Positions 1 through 7,079 of a DNA stretch of 20,340 nucleotides are shown here, piece after piece. Within the stretch, counting starts at the first letter, position 1; each line of letters starts with the position of its first letter. The stretch spans positions 1-20,340 of the forward strand of contig JAHZHX010000042.1 of assembly GCA_019420065.1 (NCBI GenBank), in the 5' to 3' direction. The DNA comes from Clostridiales bacterium (GTDB taxonomy: Bacteria; Bacillota; Clostridia; Christensenellales; Aristaeellaceae). The notes below the pieces were generated by a model that saw only the letters and a list, made by a program, of their open reading frames with translations, was not told the DNA's origin and ran no database searches. The position numbers and the translations under genes were made by a program.

Positions 1-126
1 GGCGTTCAGGTCGCGGCGCACGGTCGCCTCGCTGACGTACAGCCGCTCGGCCAGCTCTGTAACCGATATGATCCGCCCGCCCCGCAATAGCTGCACAATC
101 TGCTCATGCCGTTCCTCGCCAAACAT
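1..126 (-). CDS. DeoR-family transcriptional regulator, N-terminal part only
   Basis: The 42 visible codons give a typical DeoR helix-turn-helix. They begin MFGEERHEQIVQLL, continue with a short GGRI strand and VTELAERL, and the recognition helix reads VSEATVRRDL. DeoR proteins usually bind DNA with this N-terminal domain and sense a phosphorylated sugar intermediate with a C-terminal ISOCOT-type domain, which here lies outside the window. The ATG is well supported: an AAAGGAAG ribosome binding site lies a few bases upstream and a TATAAT box sits at 150-155. The gene diverges from egsA, so it may control egsA, itself and genes beyond the left edge. The effector cannot be inferred from the visible part. 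Confidence 0.88.
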   Translation of the reverse strand, partial: MFGEERHEQIVQLLRGGRIISVTELAERLYVSEATVRRDLNA

Positions 127-149
127 ACGCTCGCTTCCTTTCTTCTTAT

Positions 150-179
150 ATTATACCCCCATCGCAATCATTTTTACAA
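150..179 (-). promoter_or_regulatory. Sigma-A promoter of the DeoR gene
   Basis: On the minus strand TTGTAA (174-179) is followed after 18 bases by a perfect TATAAT (150-155). Transcription would start near 143, leaving a leader of under 20 bases that contains the AAAGGAAG ribosome binding site. Confidence 0.7.
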
Positions 180-182
180 GAG

Positions 183-213
183 TCTGCTCGTTTCTGCTTG
201 TTTTCTCTGCGTT
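183..213. promoter_or_regulatory. Short direct repeats between divergent promoters, possible DeoR operator
   Basis: TCTGCTCGTT (183-192) and TCTGCTTGTT (193-202) are adjacent 10-base direct repeats. A third partial copy, TCTGCGTT, follows at 206-213. They lie between the DeoR promoter and the egsA promoter. Direct repeats spaced near one helical turn are common in DeoR-family operators, so autoregulation and control of egsA is a reasonable inference. No binding site consensus for this protein is known to me. Confidence 0.35.
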
Positions 214-234
214 TTTCCAAATTCGCGTCACTTG

Positions 235-263
235 TTGACAATCTTCTGGGAAGCGGCTACAAT
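235..263 (+). promoter_or_regulatory. Sigma-A promoter of egsA
   Basis: A perfect TTGACA (-35, 235-240) is followed after exactly 17 bases by TACAAT (-10, 258-263). Transcription would begin near 270, about 40 bases before the egsA start codon. This is one of the strongest promoter matches in the window. Confidence 0.85.
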
Positions 264-309
264 ATACACGGCACTGTGTGCAATTCTAAGTAAAGGAACG
301 TGATCGATT

Positions 310-1656
310 ATGATCAATTTTGCTCAGGCTTCCCTGGATACGCTGATTGCCAAGGGCGGGCATGAATGCTCCTGCGGCCGCCGTCATGAGATGGCGATGG
401 ACTTTCTGCGCATCGGCCCCGGCGCGGTGCAGAGCATTCCCGAAGCGATCAAGGCCGTGGGCGGCTCCAAGCCCTTCATCGTCTGCGATGTGAACACCAA
501 GGCCGCCGCCTGGTCCTTCGTGGAGCCCGTGCTCAAAAGCGCCGGTATTGAATACACCCTGTACTGCTTCCCCATGGAGCATGTGGAGCCGGACGAGCAC
601 GCCGTCGGCTCGCTGACGATGGCCTATGATCCCTCCTGCGACTGCGTAATGGGGATCGGCTCGGGCGTTATCAACGACTGCTGCAAGGTGCTGTGCCACG
701 CCATCGGCAAAAAGCAGCTGATCGTGGGCACCGCCCCCTCCATGGACGGCTACGCCAGCAACTCCTCCTCCATGATCCGCGAGCGCATCAAGGTGTCGCT
801 GTACAACGCCGCTCCTGCCGCCATCATCTGCGATATCGACATCATCAAGAACGCCCCCATGCGCATGCTGTGGGCCGGCTTTGGCGACATGCTGGCCAAG
901 TACATCGCCCTGTGCGAGTGGCGCATTTCCAACCTTGTGACCGGCGAATATTACTGCGAAAACATCGCCGGCCTGATGCGCGAGAGCCTGCGCAAGATCG
1001 TGGCCAACGCCCCGGGGCTGAAAAACCGCGATCCCGAAGCGGTGCAGGCAACGGTGGAAGGGCTGGTGCTTTCGGGCGTGGCCATGAGCTACGCGGGCAT
1101 CTCCCGTCCTGCCAGCGGCCTGGAGCACTACTTCAGCCACCTGTGGGAAATGATGGCGCTCGACCGCGGCACGCCCTATGAGCTGCACGGCATCCAGGTG
1201 GGCGTGGGCACGCTGATCACCCTCAAGCTCTATGACCAGATCCGTAATCTGAAGCCCGACCGCGCCGTAGCCGAGACCTTCATCAATTCCTTTACCAACG
1301 AGGAATGGGAAGCCATGATCCGCGACATTTTCGGCAAGGCGGCCGATACCGTGATCCATCAGGAGCACACCGTATTCCATAAGAACGACAAGGCGCGCCA
1401 TGCCGCCCGTCTGGAAAAGATCATCAACGGCTGGTCCGAGATCCAGCGCTTTATGGCGGAGGAGCTGCCCGAAACCGCAAAGATCGAAGCCATGATGAAG
1501 GATCTGGGCATGCCCATGACGCCTGCCGATATCAACGTCAGCCGCGAGGATACCGAAAAGGCCTTCATCGGCTCGCGCGACATCCGCGACAAGTACCTGT
1601 CCAGCAGCATGCTGTGGGATATGGGCCTGCTCTATACCACCAAGGTGCCGGAATAA
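310..1656 (+). CDS. egsA: sn-glycerol-1-phosphate dehydrogenase (AraM/EgsA family)
   Basis: This 448-residue protein belongs to the iron-containing alcohol dehydrogenase/dehydroquinate synthase superfamily, AraM branch. That branch reduces dihydroxyacetone phosphate to sn-glycerol-1-phosphate with NAD(P)H in the cytoplasm. The nucleotide-binding segment reads GIGSGVINDCCK (115-126) and is followed by TAPSMDGYAS (141-150). The three expected metal ligands are visible: D193 in GFGDMLAKY, H273 in SGLEHYFSH and H293 in ELHGIQVGVG. In Bacillus the homologue (AraM) sits in the arabinose operon. Here the gene stands alone, is driven by its own strong promoter and ends in a strong terminator. The ATG at 310 is the first start after an in-frame TGA at 301-303, with AAAGGAA at 292-298. 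Glycerol kinase or Fe-ADH relatives fit less well because the TAPSMDG and SGLEH motifs are AraM-like. Confidence 0.9.
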   Translation: MINFAQASLDTLIAKGGHECSCGRRHEMAMDFLRIGPGAVQSIPEAIKAVGGSKPFIVCDVNTKAAAWSFVEPVLKSAGIEYTLYCFPMEHVEPDEHAVGSLTMAYDPSCDCVMGIGSGVINDCCKVLCHAIGKKQLIVGTAPSMDGYASNSSSMIRERIKVSLYNAAPAAIICDIDIIKNAPMRMLWAGFGDMLAKYIALCEWRISNLVTGEYYCENIAGLMRESLRKIVANAPGLKNRDPEAVQATVEGLVLSGVAMSYAGISRPASGLEHYFSHLWEMMALDRGTPYELHGIQVGVGTLITLKLYDQIRNLKPDRAVAETFINSFTNEEWEAMIRDIFGKAADTVIHQEHTVFHKNDKARHAARLEKIINGWSEIQRFMAEELPETAKIEAMMKDLGMPMTPADINVSREDTEKAFIGSRDIRDKYLSSSMLWDMGLLYTTKVPE

Positions 1657-1666
1657 GACCATCGCC

Positions 1667-1700
1667 AAAAGGGGACAGAAAAACTGTCCCCTTTTATTTT
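1667..1700 (+). terminator. Intrinsic terminator of egsA
   Basis: A perfect 12-bp stem, AAAAGGGGACAG (1667-1678) with CTGTCCCCTTTT (1684-1695), closes a five-A loop and runs into TTTTATTTT. It starts 11 bases after the egsA stop. The stem is symmetric, but the T-run favours the plus strand. Confidence 0.92.
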
Positions 1701-1711
1701 TATCCATATCA

Positions 1712-1720
1712 TGCTATAAT
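1712..1720 (+). promoter_or_regulatory. Extended -10 promoter of the metallophosphoesterase gene
   Basis: TGCTATAAT is an extended -10 element (TGn plus a perfect TATAAT at 1715-1720). It follows directly after the egsA terminator, and its -35 region would fall in the terminator T-run, so no good -35 box exists. Initiation near 1727 would leave a leader of about 15 bases that is almost all ribosome binding site (AAAGGAGG at 1729-1736). Confidence 0.6.
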
Positions 1721-1741
1721 CAAATCCGAAAGGAGGCGAAA

Positions 1742-2713
1742 ATGATGCGCAAAAAACGTTGGCTTGTACTGCCCGCACTGCTTGTGCTGCTCGCGGCGCT
1801 CTATACCCTGTGGGACAACCACCGCATCGTCGTGCGCACACAGGAAGTTTTCATTGAAGCGCTGCCCGCCGCCTTCGACGGCTTTACCATCCTGCAAATC
1901 AGCGACCTGCACGGCAAGTCCTTCGGCAAGGAGCAAGCGCGCCTGCTGCGCAAAATCAGCGAAACGAAGCATGATGTCATCGTCTTTACCGGCGATATGA
2001 ACCGCAGCACGCAAAGTGATGCGGCTTCCTCCCAGGCCGTTTTGACGCTGGCGCGGGGGCTGGCGGGCGAACGTATGTATTGGGTGGATGGCAACTGCGG
2101 CCCCTACACTATGGAACGCCGTCTGTGGCCGACCGGCCGCCTGCTGGAAATGGGCGAGGTGCTCGCGTCAGAGGGCGTGACGCTGCTGAATGCGCCGGTC
2201 GAGATCACCCGCGCGGGCGAATCCATCTATCTCACGCCCAAGCTCTCCTATACCGAGCTGACCGAAGGCTTTGCCTCCCTGCCGCTGGAGCGGATGGACG
2301 ACGACCTGCGCCAAGCTGTCATCGCCTATCACGACCGGCAGCTGGCCTGGTATGAGCAGCTGAACGACGAGAATCTAACGCTGATTGCCCTCGACCATTA
2401 TCCCGAGCAGCGCTATCTGGCGGAGGATACCTGGCCCGCCGCCCGCCATCTGCCCTATGATCTGATGCTCTGCGGCCATAATCACGGCGGGCAAATTCGC
2501 CTGCCGTTCATCGGCGCGGTATATATCCCCACCGTCTCCTCGGCGCGGGGCGGCTATTTCCCGGATCAAAAGGATGTACAGGGGCTGCAATCAGTCTGCG
2601 GCGTGGCGCAGTATATCTCCGCCGGCCTGGGCGCGTCCGCCGCCTTCAAGGGACTGGGCTTCCGTTTTTTGTGTCCGCCGGAAATCAATCAGATCGTGCT
2701 GCGGCGCAAATAA
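1742..2713 (+). CDS. Membrane-anchored calcineurin-like metallophosphoesterase
   Basis: This 323-residue protein resembles the YkuE/YaeI group of metal-dependent phosphoesterases. A basic N-terminus and one hydrophobic stretch (about 7-22) should anchor it with the catalytic domain outside the membrane. Metal-site motifs are in order: ISDLHG (D55, H57), FTGDMN (D85), DGNCGP (N118), LDHYPE (H219) and GHNHGGQ (245-251). The family normally has GNH followed by D or E. Here the histidine is Cys119 and the acidic residue is missing, so activity may be altered. The GHNHGGQ block is intact. The start has an excellent AAAGGAGG site five bases upstream, and a second ATG follows directly. Substrate is unknown; relatives have been linked to lipid or nucleotide phosphoesters. 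The gene is monocistronic. Confidence 0.85.
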   Translation: MMRKKRWLVLPALLVLLAALYTLWDNHRIVVRTQEVFIEALPAAFDGFTILQISDLHGKSFGKEQARLLRKISETKHDVIVFTGDMNRSTQSDAASSQAVLTLARGLAGERMYWVDGNCGPYTMERRLWPTGRLLEMGEVLASEGVTLLNAPVEITRAGESIYLTPKLSYTELTEGFASLPLERMDDDLRQAVIAYHDRQLAWYEQLNDENLTLIALDHYPEQRYLAEDTWPAARHLPYDLMLCGHNHGGQIRLPFIGAVYIPTVSSARGGYFPDQKDVQGLQSVCGVAQYISAGLGASAAFKGLGFRFLCPPEINQIVLRRK

Positions 2714-2737
2714 ACGCCGGGCCAAACAAATAAGTTC

Positions 2738-2781
2738 GGGGAGACCGCTTTGACCCGTAAAGCCGCCTCCCCATCATTTTT
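2738..2781 (+). terminator. Terminator between convergent genes
   Basis: GGGGAG (2738-2743) pairs with CTCCCC (2767-2772), and an inner GCTTT/AAAGC helix (2747-2751 with 2759-2763) extends the hairpin across a small internal loop. A T-run begins at 2777 and overlaps the stop codon of the convergent gene. A terminator serving mainly the plus strand is likely; there is no clear T-run on the other side. Confidence 0.65.
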
Positions 2782-4426
2782 ATACCATCTGCCGCGCAAT
2801 CTCCGCGTTGACCCGCTCGCGCAGTGCGGTAAAAAAGGCCGCGTCGCGCGGGTATTCGGTCAGCGTCAGCGGACCGTTTGCCGTCTCCTCAAGCAAATCC
2901 AGCACATGCGCGCGGCTGGTCAGCGCTTCCAACCATTGCAGCGCGCGCAGATCCTGCATGGCCATGTGCATCACCAGCGAGCGGATGGACTCCTCCGGCT
3001 GGCCGTCCGCCCCGGGATAGACGATAAAAGCGTCGCCCGCCGGGAACGCGCCCTCCGCGTCGGTGCAGCCATAGGGATCGACGGAATAGACCGACAGCGG
3101 CGTATTGTAAAAATTGTAACCCCACTGTAAAAAGCCTTTGAGATCATATTTATATAGCTGCACACCCAGCATGCGCGTGCGCGCCGAGGGCATGGCCATG
3201 AAAGCGTTGGTCACATCCTGATACTGACCCACGCAGTAATATGTCCACAGGTCGGGCACCCCCGCGTCCAGGAAGGGGCCGATATGATTGATTGCCGGGA
3301 TCGGATGGCTGACCGCCCCCTGTTTGTACAGCTCCAGGCTGGACAGCGCGTCGATAATGGGTCTGCCCTCAATGTAGGGCTCGACCAGCGCCCGGGCAGC
3401 GCGGTAATCGGCCAGCATGGTCTCCCGCGGTTCATCCGAAATATGGAAATAGGTTTGTTCAAAAACGCTCAGCTTTTTCAATTCCGCCACCAGCCGTGGC
3501 AGGAATGCCCTTAGGAATTTCGCGTATTCCGGGCTTTGCGCTGCCGTTTCCCAGCCAAAGAGCCGCCGCGCTGCCCCCTCTGTCTCCGCCATTACCTTGG
3601 GGGCCGCCTTCGCCCCCCACTGGGTAAACAGATGCGACATTTCAAAATACCGCATTCCCGCCGCCCGCGCCGTTTCCACATAGCGGTCCAGGCGCTCAAA
3701 ACCAAAGCGGTATTCTCCGTTTTCTATCCATACGTCCGCCAGCTGCACGGTGGTGCGCTCGCCGCCCACCGCCGTATCCAGCGGCGGCGTGAACAGGGGC
3801 GTGAGGATCATGTTGCAGCCGCGCTTCACCGCCGTGCGCATAAAATGGTCTATGATCTGCCAATGCCGCTCGGAAAACACCGGCACGCGGTAATAATTGG
3901 CCAGGCAGTCGCAATGGAACCACTGCGTGCGGATCAACGTCTGCTCCGGCAGGCAGCCCGGCAAAACGCGCACCGTCGCCTGCTCCCTCCCCAGCACCTC
4001 GCCGCCCGCCGCCAGCAGGGAAAGCGTCAGCGGATAGTCCCCGGCCGGCATTTTCTGCGGCTCAACCTCAATAAAGAAGCTCTGCCACAGCCCGCTTTGC
4101 AGCCATAGATCGCCCACGGGACTTTCCGGCCGCGCGTCGCGCAGCAGATCAGGGTATAAGCCCGGTGTTTTGCGCAGGTAATTGTCATCCGCGTCCGGCA
4201 GCGTGGCCAGCGTTACGGGCACATGATGCACCGTGCGCACCGTCGTTTTCAGCGCCGATTCCACATGCAGACGCGCTGGCCGACGGTGCAGCGCAGCATC
4301 GCAGGTCACCGCCAGCTGTAAAAAAACACTCTCGTTTTGAAACCCTTCAAAGCGCGTTTGCCGCATGACAGGCGCTGTATCCAGAAAAACCTTTTCCATG
4401 GGACTGAGCAAGCGCAGTTCTACCAT
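2780..4426 (-). CDS. Glycoside hydrolase family 123-type protein (formerly DUF4091)
   Basis: The 548 residues show a beta-rich N-terminal domain (to about 160) followed by a TIM-barrel region typical of the GH123 catalytic family, earlier called DUF4091. Diagnostic stretches are FHCDCLANYY (170-179), YFHISDEP (326-333), WTYYCVGQY (394-402) and KGFLQWGYNFYNTPLS (430-445). GH123 enzymes act on beta-N-acetylgalactosaminides through an adjacent Asp-Glu pair with substrate-assisted catalysis. D331-E332 in ISDEP fits that pair. No signal peptide is visible, so the enzyme appears cytoplasmic and would act on imported or internal glycans. The start has an AAAGGAAA site upstream. It lies downstream of yajC on the same strand, but a terminator separates the two. 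The sugar specificity of DUF4091 proteins is mostly untested, so activity is inferred. Confidence 0.82.
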   Translation of the reverse strand: MVELRLLSPMEKVFLDTAPVMRQTRFEGFQNESVFLQLAVTCDAALHRRPARLHVESALKTTVRTVHHVPVTLATLPDADDNYLRKTPGLYPDLLRDARPESPVGDLWLQSGLWQSFFIEVEPQKMPAGDYPLTLSLLAAGGEVLGREQATVRVLPGCLPEQTLIRTQWFHCDCLANYYRVPVFSERHWQIIDHFMRTAVKRGCNMILTPLFTPPLDTAVGGERTTVQLADVWIENGEYRFGFERLDRYVETARAAGMRYFEMSHLFTQWGAKAAPKVMAETEGAARRLFGWETAAQSPEYAKFLRAFLPRLVAELKKLSVFEQTYFHISDEPRETMLADYRAARALVEPYIEGRPIIDALSSLELYKQGAVSHPIPAINHIGPFLDAGVPDLWTYYCVGQYQDVTNAFMAMPSARTRMLGVQLYKYDLKGFLQWGYNFYNTPLSVYSVDPYGCTDAEGAFPAGDAFIVYPGADGQPEESIRSLVMHMAMQDLRALQWLEALTSRAHVLDLLEETANGPLTLTEYPRDAAFFTALRERVNAEIARQMV

Positions 4427-4448
4427 AACAAATTTCCTTTCCGCTTAT

Positions 4449-4479
4449 AAAAAAATCCCTTGCCTGCTCGACAAGGGAT
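4449..4479 (-). terminator. Intrinsic terminator of yajC
   Basis: On the minus strand ATCCCTTG (4472-4479) pairs with CAAGGGAT (4455-4462) around a nine-base loop, followed by a run of Ts (4449-4454). It begins 17 bases after the yajC stop codon and lies just upstream of the GH123-type gene, which would need read-through or its own weak promoter. Confidence 0.9.
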
Positions 4480-4495
4480 CATCAACATCTGGCGA

Positions 4496-4921
4496 TTACG
4501 CCAGCACCTCAGCGTCGTTTTCCACGGTGATTTCTTCCACGTTGCGGATCGCCCAGCGGGCAAATACAACCGGCACATCCTGCGGACCAAGTGCCAGCGT
4601 CACGGTATTCTCATCACGGATGTTGGTAATGGTGCCATAAATGCCGCCGATGGTGCAAACGCGGTCGCCCACCTTCAGCGCCGCCAGCCTCTCCTTGACC
4701 TTCTTGTCCTTTTTGCGCTGGGGACGAATCATAAAGAAATAGAACACCACAATGATGAGGATCATGGGCAGGAAGGTGCCGATCAGTGCCGCCACGGGAC
4801 TGACTTCAGCCACCTCGTCGGAAGCAGAGGTTTCCCCTTCCGCCAGCGCAAAAGCAGCCACGGACAGCGCAAGCATCACGCACAGGACAAACGCAAAGAC
4901 ACGGGACAGAGTAGACTTCAT
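4496..4921 (-). CDS. yajC: Preprotein translocase subunit YajC
   Basis: YajC is a small single-span accessory of the SecDF-YajC complex that assists protein export at the cytoplasmic membrane. The visible hallmark is the membrane segment (about 44-65) ending FYFFMIRPQRKKDKK, followed by LKVGDRVCTIGGIYGTI, the conserved cytoplasmic domain. Length from the chosen start is 141 residues. The ATG at 4921 is preferred over the one at 4939 because AAAGGAG lies between them, at the right distance for the downstream ATG. An extra hydrophobic N-terminal segment (about 8-27, ending AFALAEG) and an acidic linker precede the usual span, unlike the compact proteobacterial YajC. The gene has its own promoter and terminator, 85 bases downstream of glgB, and is not next to secD or secF here. 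Confidence 0.9.
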   Translation of the reverse strand: MKSTLSRVFAFVLCVMLALSVAAFALAEGETSASDEVAEVSPVAALIGTFLPMILIIVVFYFFMIRPQRKKDKKVKERLAALKVGDRVCTIGGIYGTITNIRDENTVTLALGPQDVPVVFARWAIRNVEEITVENDAEVLA

Positions 4922-4960
4922 AGAGAAGGCTCCTTTCATACTTGGAAATACGCAAGTCTT

Positions 4961-4990
4961 ATTATAGCACAGTCTACCGCTTTATGGCAA
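4961..4990 (-). promoter_or_regulatory. Sigma-A promoter of yajC
   Basis: Minus-strand TTGCCA (4985-4990) is followed after 18 bases by a perfect TATAAT (4961-4966) carrying an extended TGC. The start point would be near 4954, about 33 bases before the yajC start codon. It occupies the gap after glgB. Confidence 0.8.
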
Positions 4991-5006
4991 GCCGCTGCGC
5001 ACATTA

Positions 5007-6965
5007 TCAACGATTGTTTATACTCTTCCTTTTTTTCGGCCGCGTATAGGCGTAAAATACCGTGGCCAGCGGCGGCACCTGCACCTCGCACGACCAGGCA
5101 AACCCGCCGCAGGCGATACGCCGGGCGCGCACGGCGTTTTTTTGTCCCTTGCCGCTGCCGCCATAGGCAAGCGCGTCGGTACTCAGCGTCTCCTTGACAA
5201 AACCGTAGTCCGGCAGGCCGATCCGGTAATTCGGATAGAAGGCAGGCGTAAAGTTCGTTACGCACATCACCGCGTTGCCCGCGCTGTCCCAGCGCAGGAA
5301 GGAAAGGATGCTGCGCTCGCTGTCATCGGCATTGAGCCAGGTGAAGCCCGCCCAGCCGTCATCCTGCTCCCACAGCGCCGGAGTGCGGCGATAAAAACGG
5401 TTCATCTCCCGCACGCAGCGCTGCACGTCGGGATGCCGCTCATACACCAGCAGAAACCAGTCCAGCTGGTCGTCAAACTTCCATTCAATGAAGTGCGCAA
5501 ATTCCGTGCCCATAAAGTTGAGCTTTTTCCCGGGATGCGCCAGCTGATACCCCAGCAGCGCCCGCAGCCCGGCAAACTTCTGCCACAGATCGCCCGGCTG
5601 CTTATCCAGCATGCTGTGCTTGCCATGCACGACCTCATCATGCGAAAAGGGCAGGATATAATGCTCGTTAAAGGCATACATGAGAGAAAACGTCAGCTTG
5701 TCATGATGATAACGGCGATAAACAGGATCAAGCTTCACATAGGACAGCATATCGTTCATCCAGCCCATGTTCCACTTCATCGTAAATCCCAGGCCGCCCG
5801 CCTGTACCGGCCGCGTCACGCCGTCATAGGCGGTGGATTCCTCGGCAATCATCATTACCCCGGCAAAGCGCGTCTGCACCGTCCGGTTCAGCAGGCGCAG
5901 GAAGGCCGCGCCCTCCAGGTTCTCGTTGCCGCCATAAACGTTGGGCGTCCACTGTCCCGCGTCACGGCAAAAATCATGGTACAGGATAGCGCTCACCGCG
6001 TCGCACCGCAGTCCGTCAGCATGGAAGCACTCCAGCCAGTAGCAGGCACTGGAAAGCAGGAAGCTTGCCGCCTCGCCGCGTCCAAAATCGAACAGCACCG
6101 TGCCCCACTGCGCCATCTCGCTTCGCTTTGGATCGGCATGCTCGTAGCATGGCTCGCCGTCAAACTGCCTGAGGCTTACCTCGTCGCGCGGAAAATGCGC
6201 CGGCACCCAGTCCAGGATCACGCCAATACCCGCCTGATGCAGCCGATCGATCAGCTCCATCAGCCCAAACGCGCTGCCGTAACGCGCCGTGGGAGCAAAA
6301 AAGCCCGTTACCTGATAGCCCCAGCTCATATCCAGCGGGTGCTCCATCACCGGCAGGAACTCCACATGCGTATACCCCATATCCGTTAAATAGGGGATCA
6401 ACTCATCCGCCGTTTCTTCATAGGTATAAAAGCTGCCGTCCTCATGCCGCCGCCAGGAGCCCAGGTGCATTTCATAAATATTCACCGGCTGACGGTACGT
6501 ATCCGTGTTTTTCCGCGCCGCCATCCATTTTTCATCCCGCCAGGCATATCCGCCCGTATCGCACAGACAGCTGGCATTGCCCGGGCGCAGCTCGCTGCCA
6601 AACGCAAAGGGATCGGCCCGCAGGTGCCACTGCCCGTCCGCGCAAAGGATAGCAAACTTATAGGTCAGCAGCTTTTCCTGCGCGCCGGGATCCTTGCGCC
6701 CGCAGGCCTTCGCGTCAAAAAGCGCGGCAGGCAGCCGCAATTCCCATGTGCCGTCATACTGCTTGCGCATGGGATACGCTTCATAGCGCCAATCGCAGAA
6801 CTCGCCCGTCACGCACACGCGCAGCGCGTGCGGCGCCCAGACGGTAAACTGCCATTCCTCCCCGGACAGGGTTGTTTTATGCGCGCCCATCCAGCGATAT
6901 GCCTGGCTGCTTTTTCCATCATGGTATTGCGCGCGTTCCTGCGCGTCCGGCGGTGCGTACAGCAT
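5007..6965 (-). CDS. glgB: 1,4-alpha-glucan branching enzyme (GH13)
   Basis: The enzyme transfers alpha-1,4-glucan segments to form alpha-1,6 branches in glycogen. The 652 residues show an N-terminal CBM48-like domain (about 25-120, with FTVWAPHALRVCVTGEFCDW), the GH13 barrel and a C-terminal beta domain. All four GH13 regions are visible: DWVPAHFPRD (252-261), DGLRCDAV (317-324, nucleophile D322), IAEEST (373-378, acid/base E375) and SHDEVVHGKH (441-450, stabilising D443). The HDEVVHGK form is specific for branching enzymes and separates it from trehalose-forming relatives. GGAGGAG upstream supports the ATG at 6965. No other glg gene is in the window, so the glycogen pathway is otherwise encoded elsewhere. 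The tail PKKRKSINNR is basic, and no signal peptide is seen. Confidence 0.95.
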   Translation of the reverse strand: MLYAPPDAQERAQYHDGKSSQAYRWMGAHKTTLSGEEWQFTVWAPHALRVCVTGEFCDWRYEAYPMRKQYDGTWELRLPAALFDAKACGRKDPGAQEKLLTYKFAILCADGQWHLRADPFAFGSELRPGNASCLCDTGGYAWRDEKWMAARKNTDTYRQPVNIYEMHLGSWRRHEDGSFYTYEETADELIPYLTDMGYTHVEFLPVMEHPLDMSWGYQVTGFFAPTARYGSAFGLMELIDRLHQAGIGVILDWVPAHFPRDEVSLRQFDGEPCYEHADPKRSEMAQWGTVLFDFGRGEAASFLLSSACYWLECFHADGLRCDAVSAILYHDFCRDAGQWTPNVYGGNENLEGAAFLRLLNRTVQTRFAGVMMIAEESTAYDGVTRPVQAGGLGFTMKWNMGWMNDMLSYVKLDPVYRRYHHDKLTFSLMYAFNEHYILPFSHDEVVHGKHSMLDKQPGDLWQKFAGLRALLGYQLAHPGKKLNFMGTEFAHFIEWKFDDQLDWFLLVYERHPDVQRCVREMNRFYRRTPALWEQDDGWAGFTWLNADDSERSILSFLRWDSAGNAVMCVTNFTPAFYPNYRIGLPDYGFVKETLSTDALAYGGSGKGQKNAVRARRIACGGFAWSCEVQVPPLATVFYAYTRPKKRKSINNR

Positions 6966-6994
6966 GCTGCATCTCCTCCCATGCTTTTGTCCAT

Positions 6995-7023
6995 ATCATA
7001 CCAAAAAAATACAAAAAATACAA
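6995..7023 (-). promoter_or_regulatory. Sigma-A promoter of glgB
   Basis: Minus-strand TTGTAT (7018-7023) is followed after 17 bases by TATGAT (6995-7000), about 30 bases before the glgB start. The spacer is rich in Ts. Confidence 0.7.
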
Positions 7024-7042
7024 TACCGACGGGCAAAAACGA

Positions 7043-7071
7043 TTGCATCCCCCCATCAAACATGGTAAAAT
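7043..7071 (+). promoter_or_regulatory. Promoter of the EamA permease gene, giving a near-leaderless mRNA
   Basis: TTGCAT (7043-7048), 17 bases, then TAAAAT (7066-7071) with an extended TGG directly before it. Initiation about seven bases downstream falls at roughly 7078-7080, which is the start codon of the permease gene. Confidence 0.6.
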
Positions 7072-7079
7072 CATCAGGT

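Noticed and set aside
286..1707. Long minus-strand open frame (about 473 codons) opposite egsA
   Set aside because: It is antisense to a well-supported dehydrogenase gene, is rich in His and Gly as reversed GC-rich codons often are, has no ribosome binding site and would start in the egsA terminator.
4922..4939. Upstream ATG for yajC at 4939
   Set aside because: The ribosome binding site AAAGGAG lies inside that extension and serves the ATG at 4921.
6444..7079. Upstream extension of the permease frame to 501 codons
   Set aside because: The added part is antisense to glgB, is low-quality sequence and lies ahead of the first membrane segment; promoter position favours the ATG at 7080.
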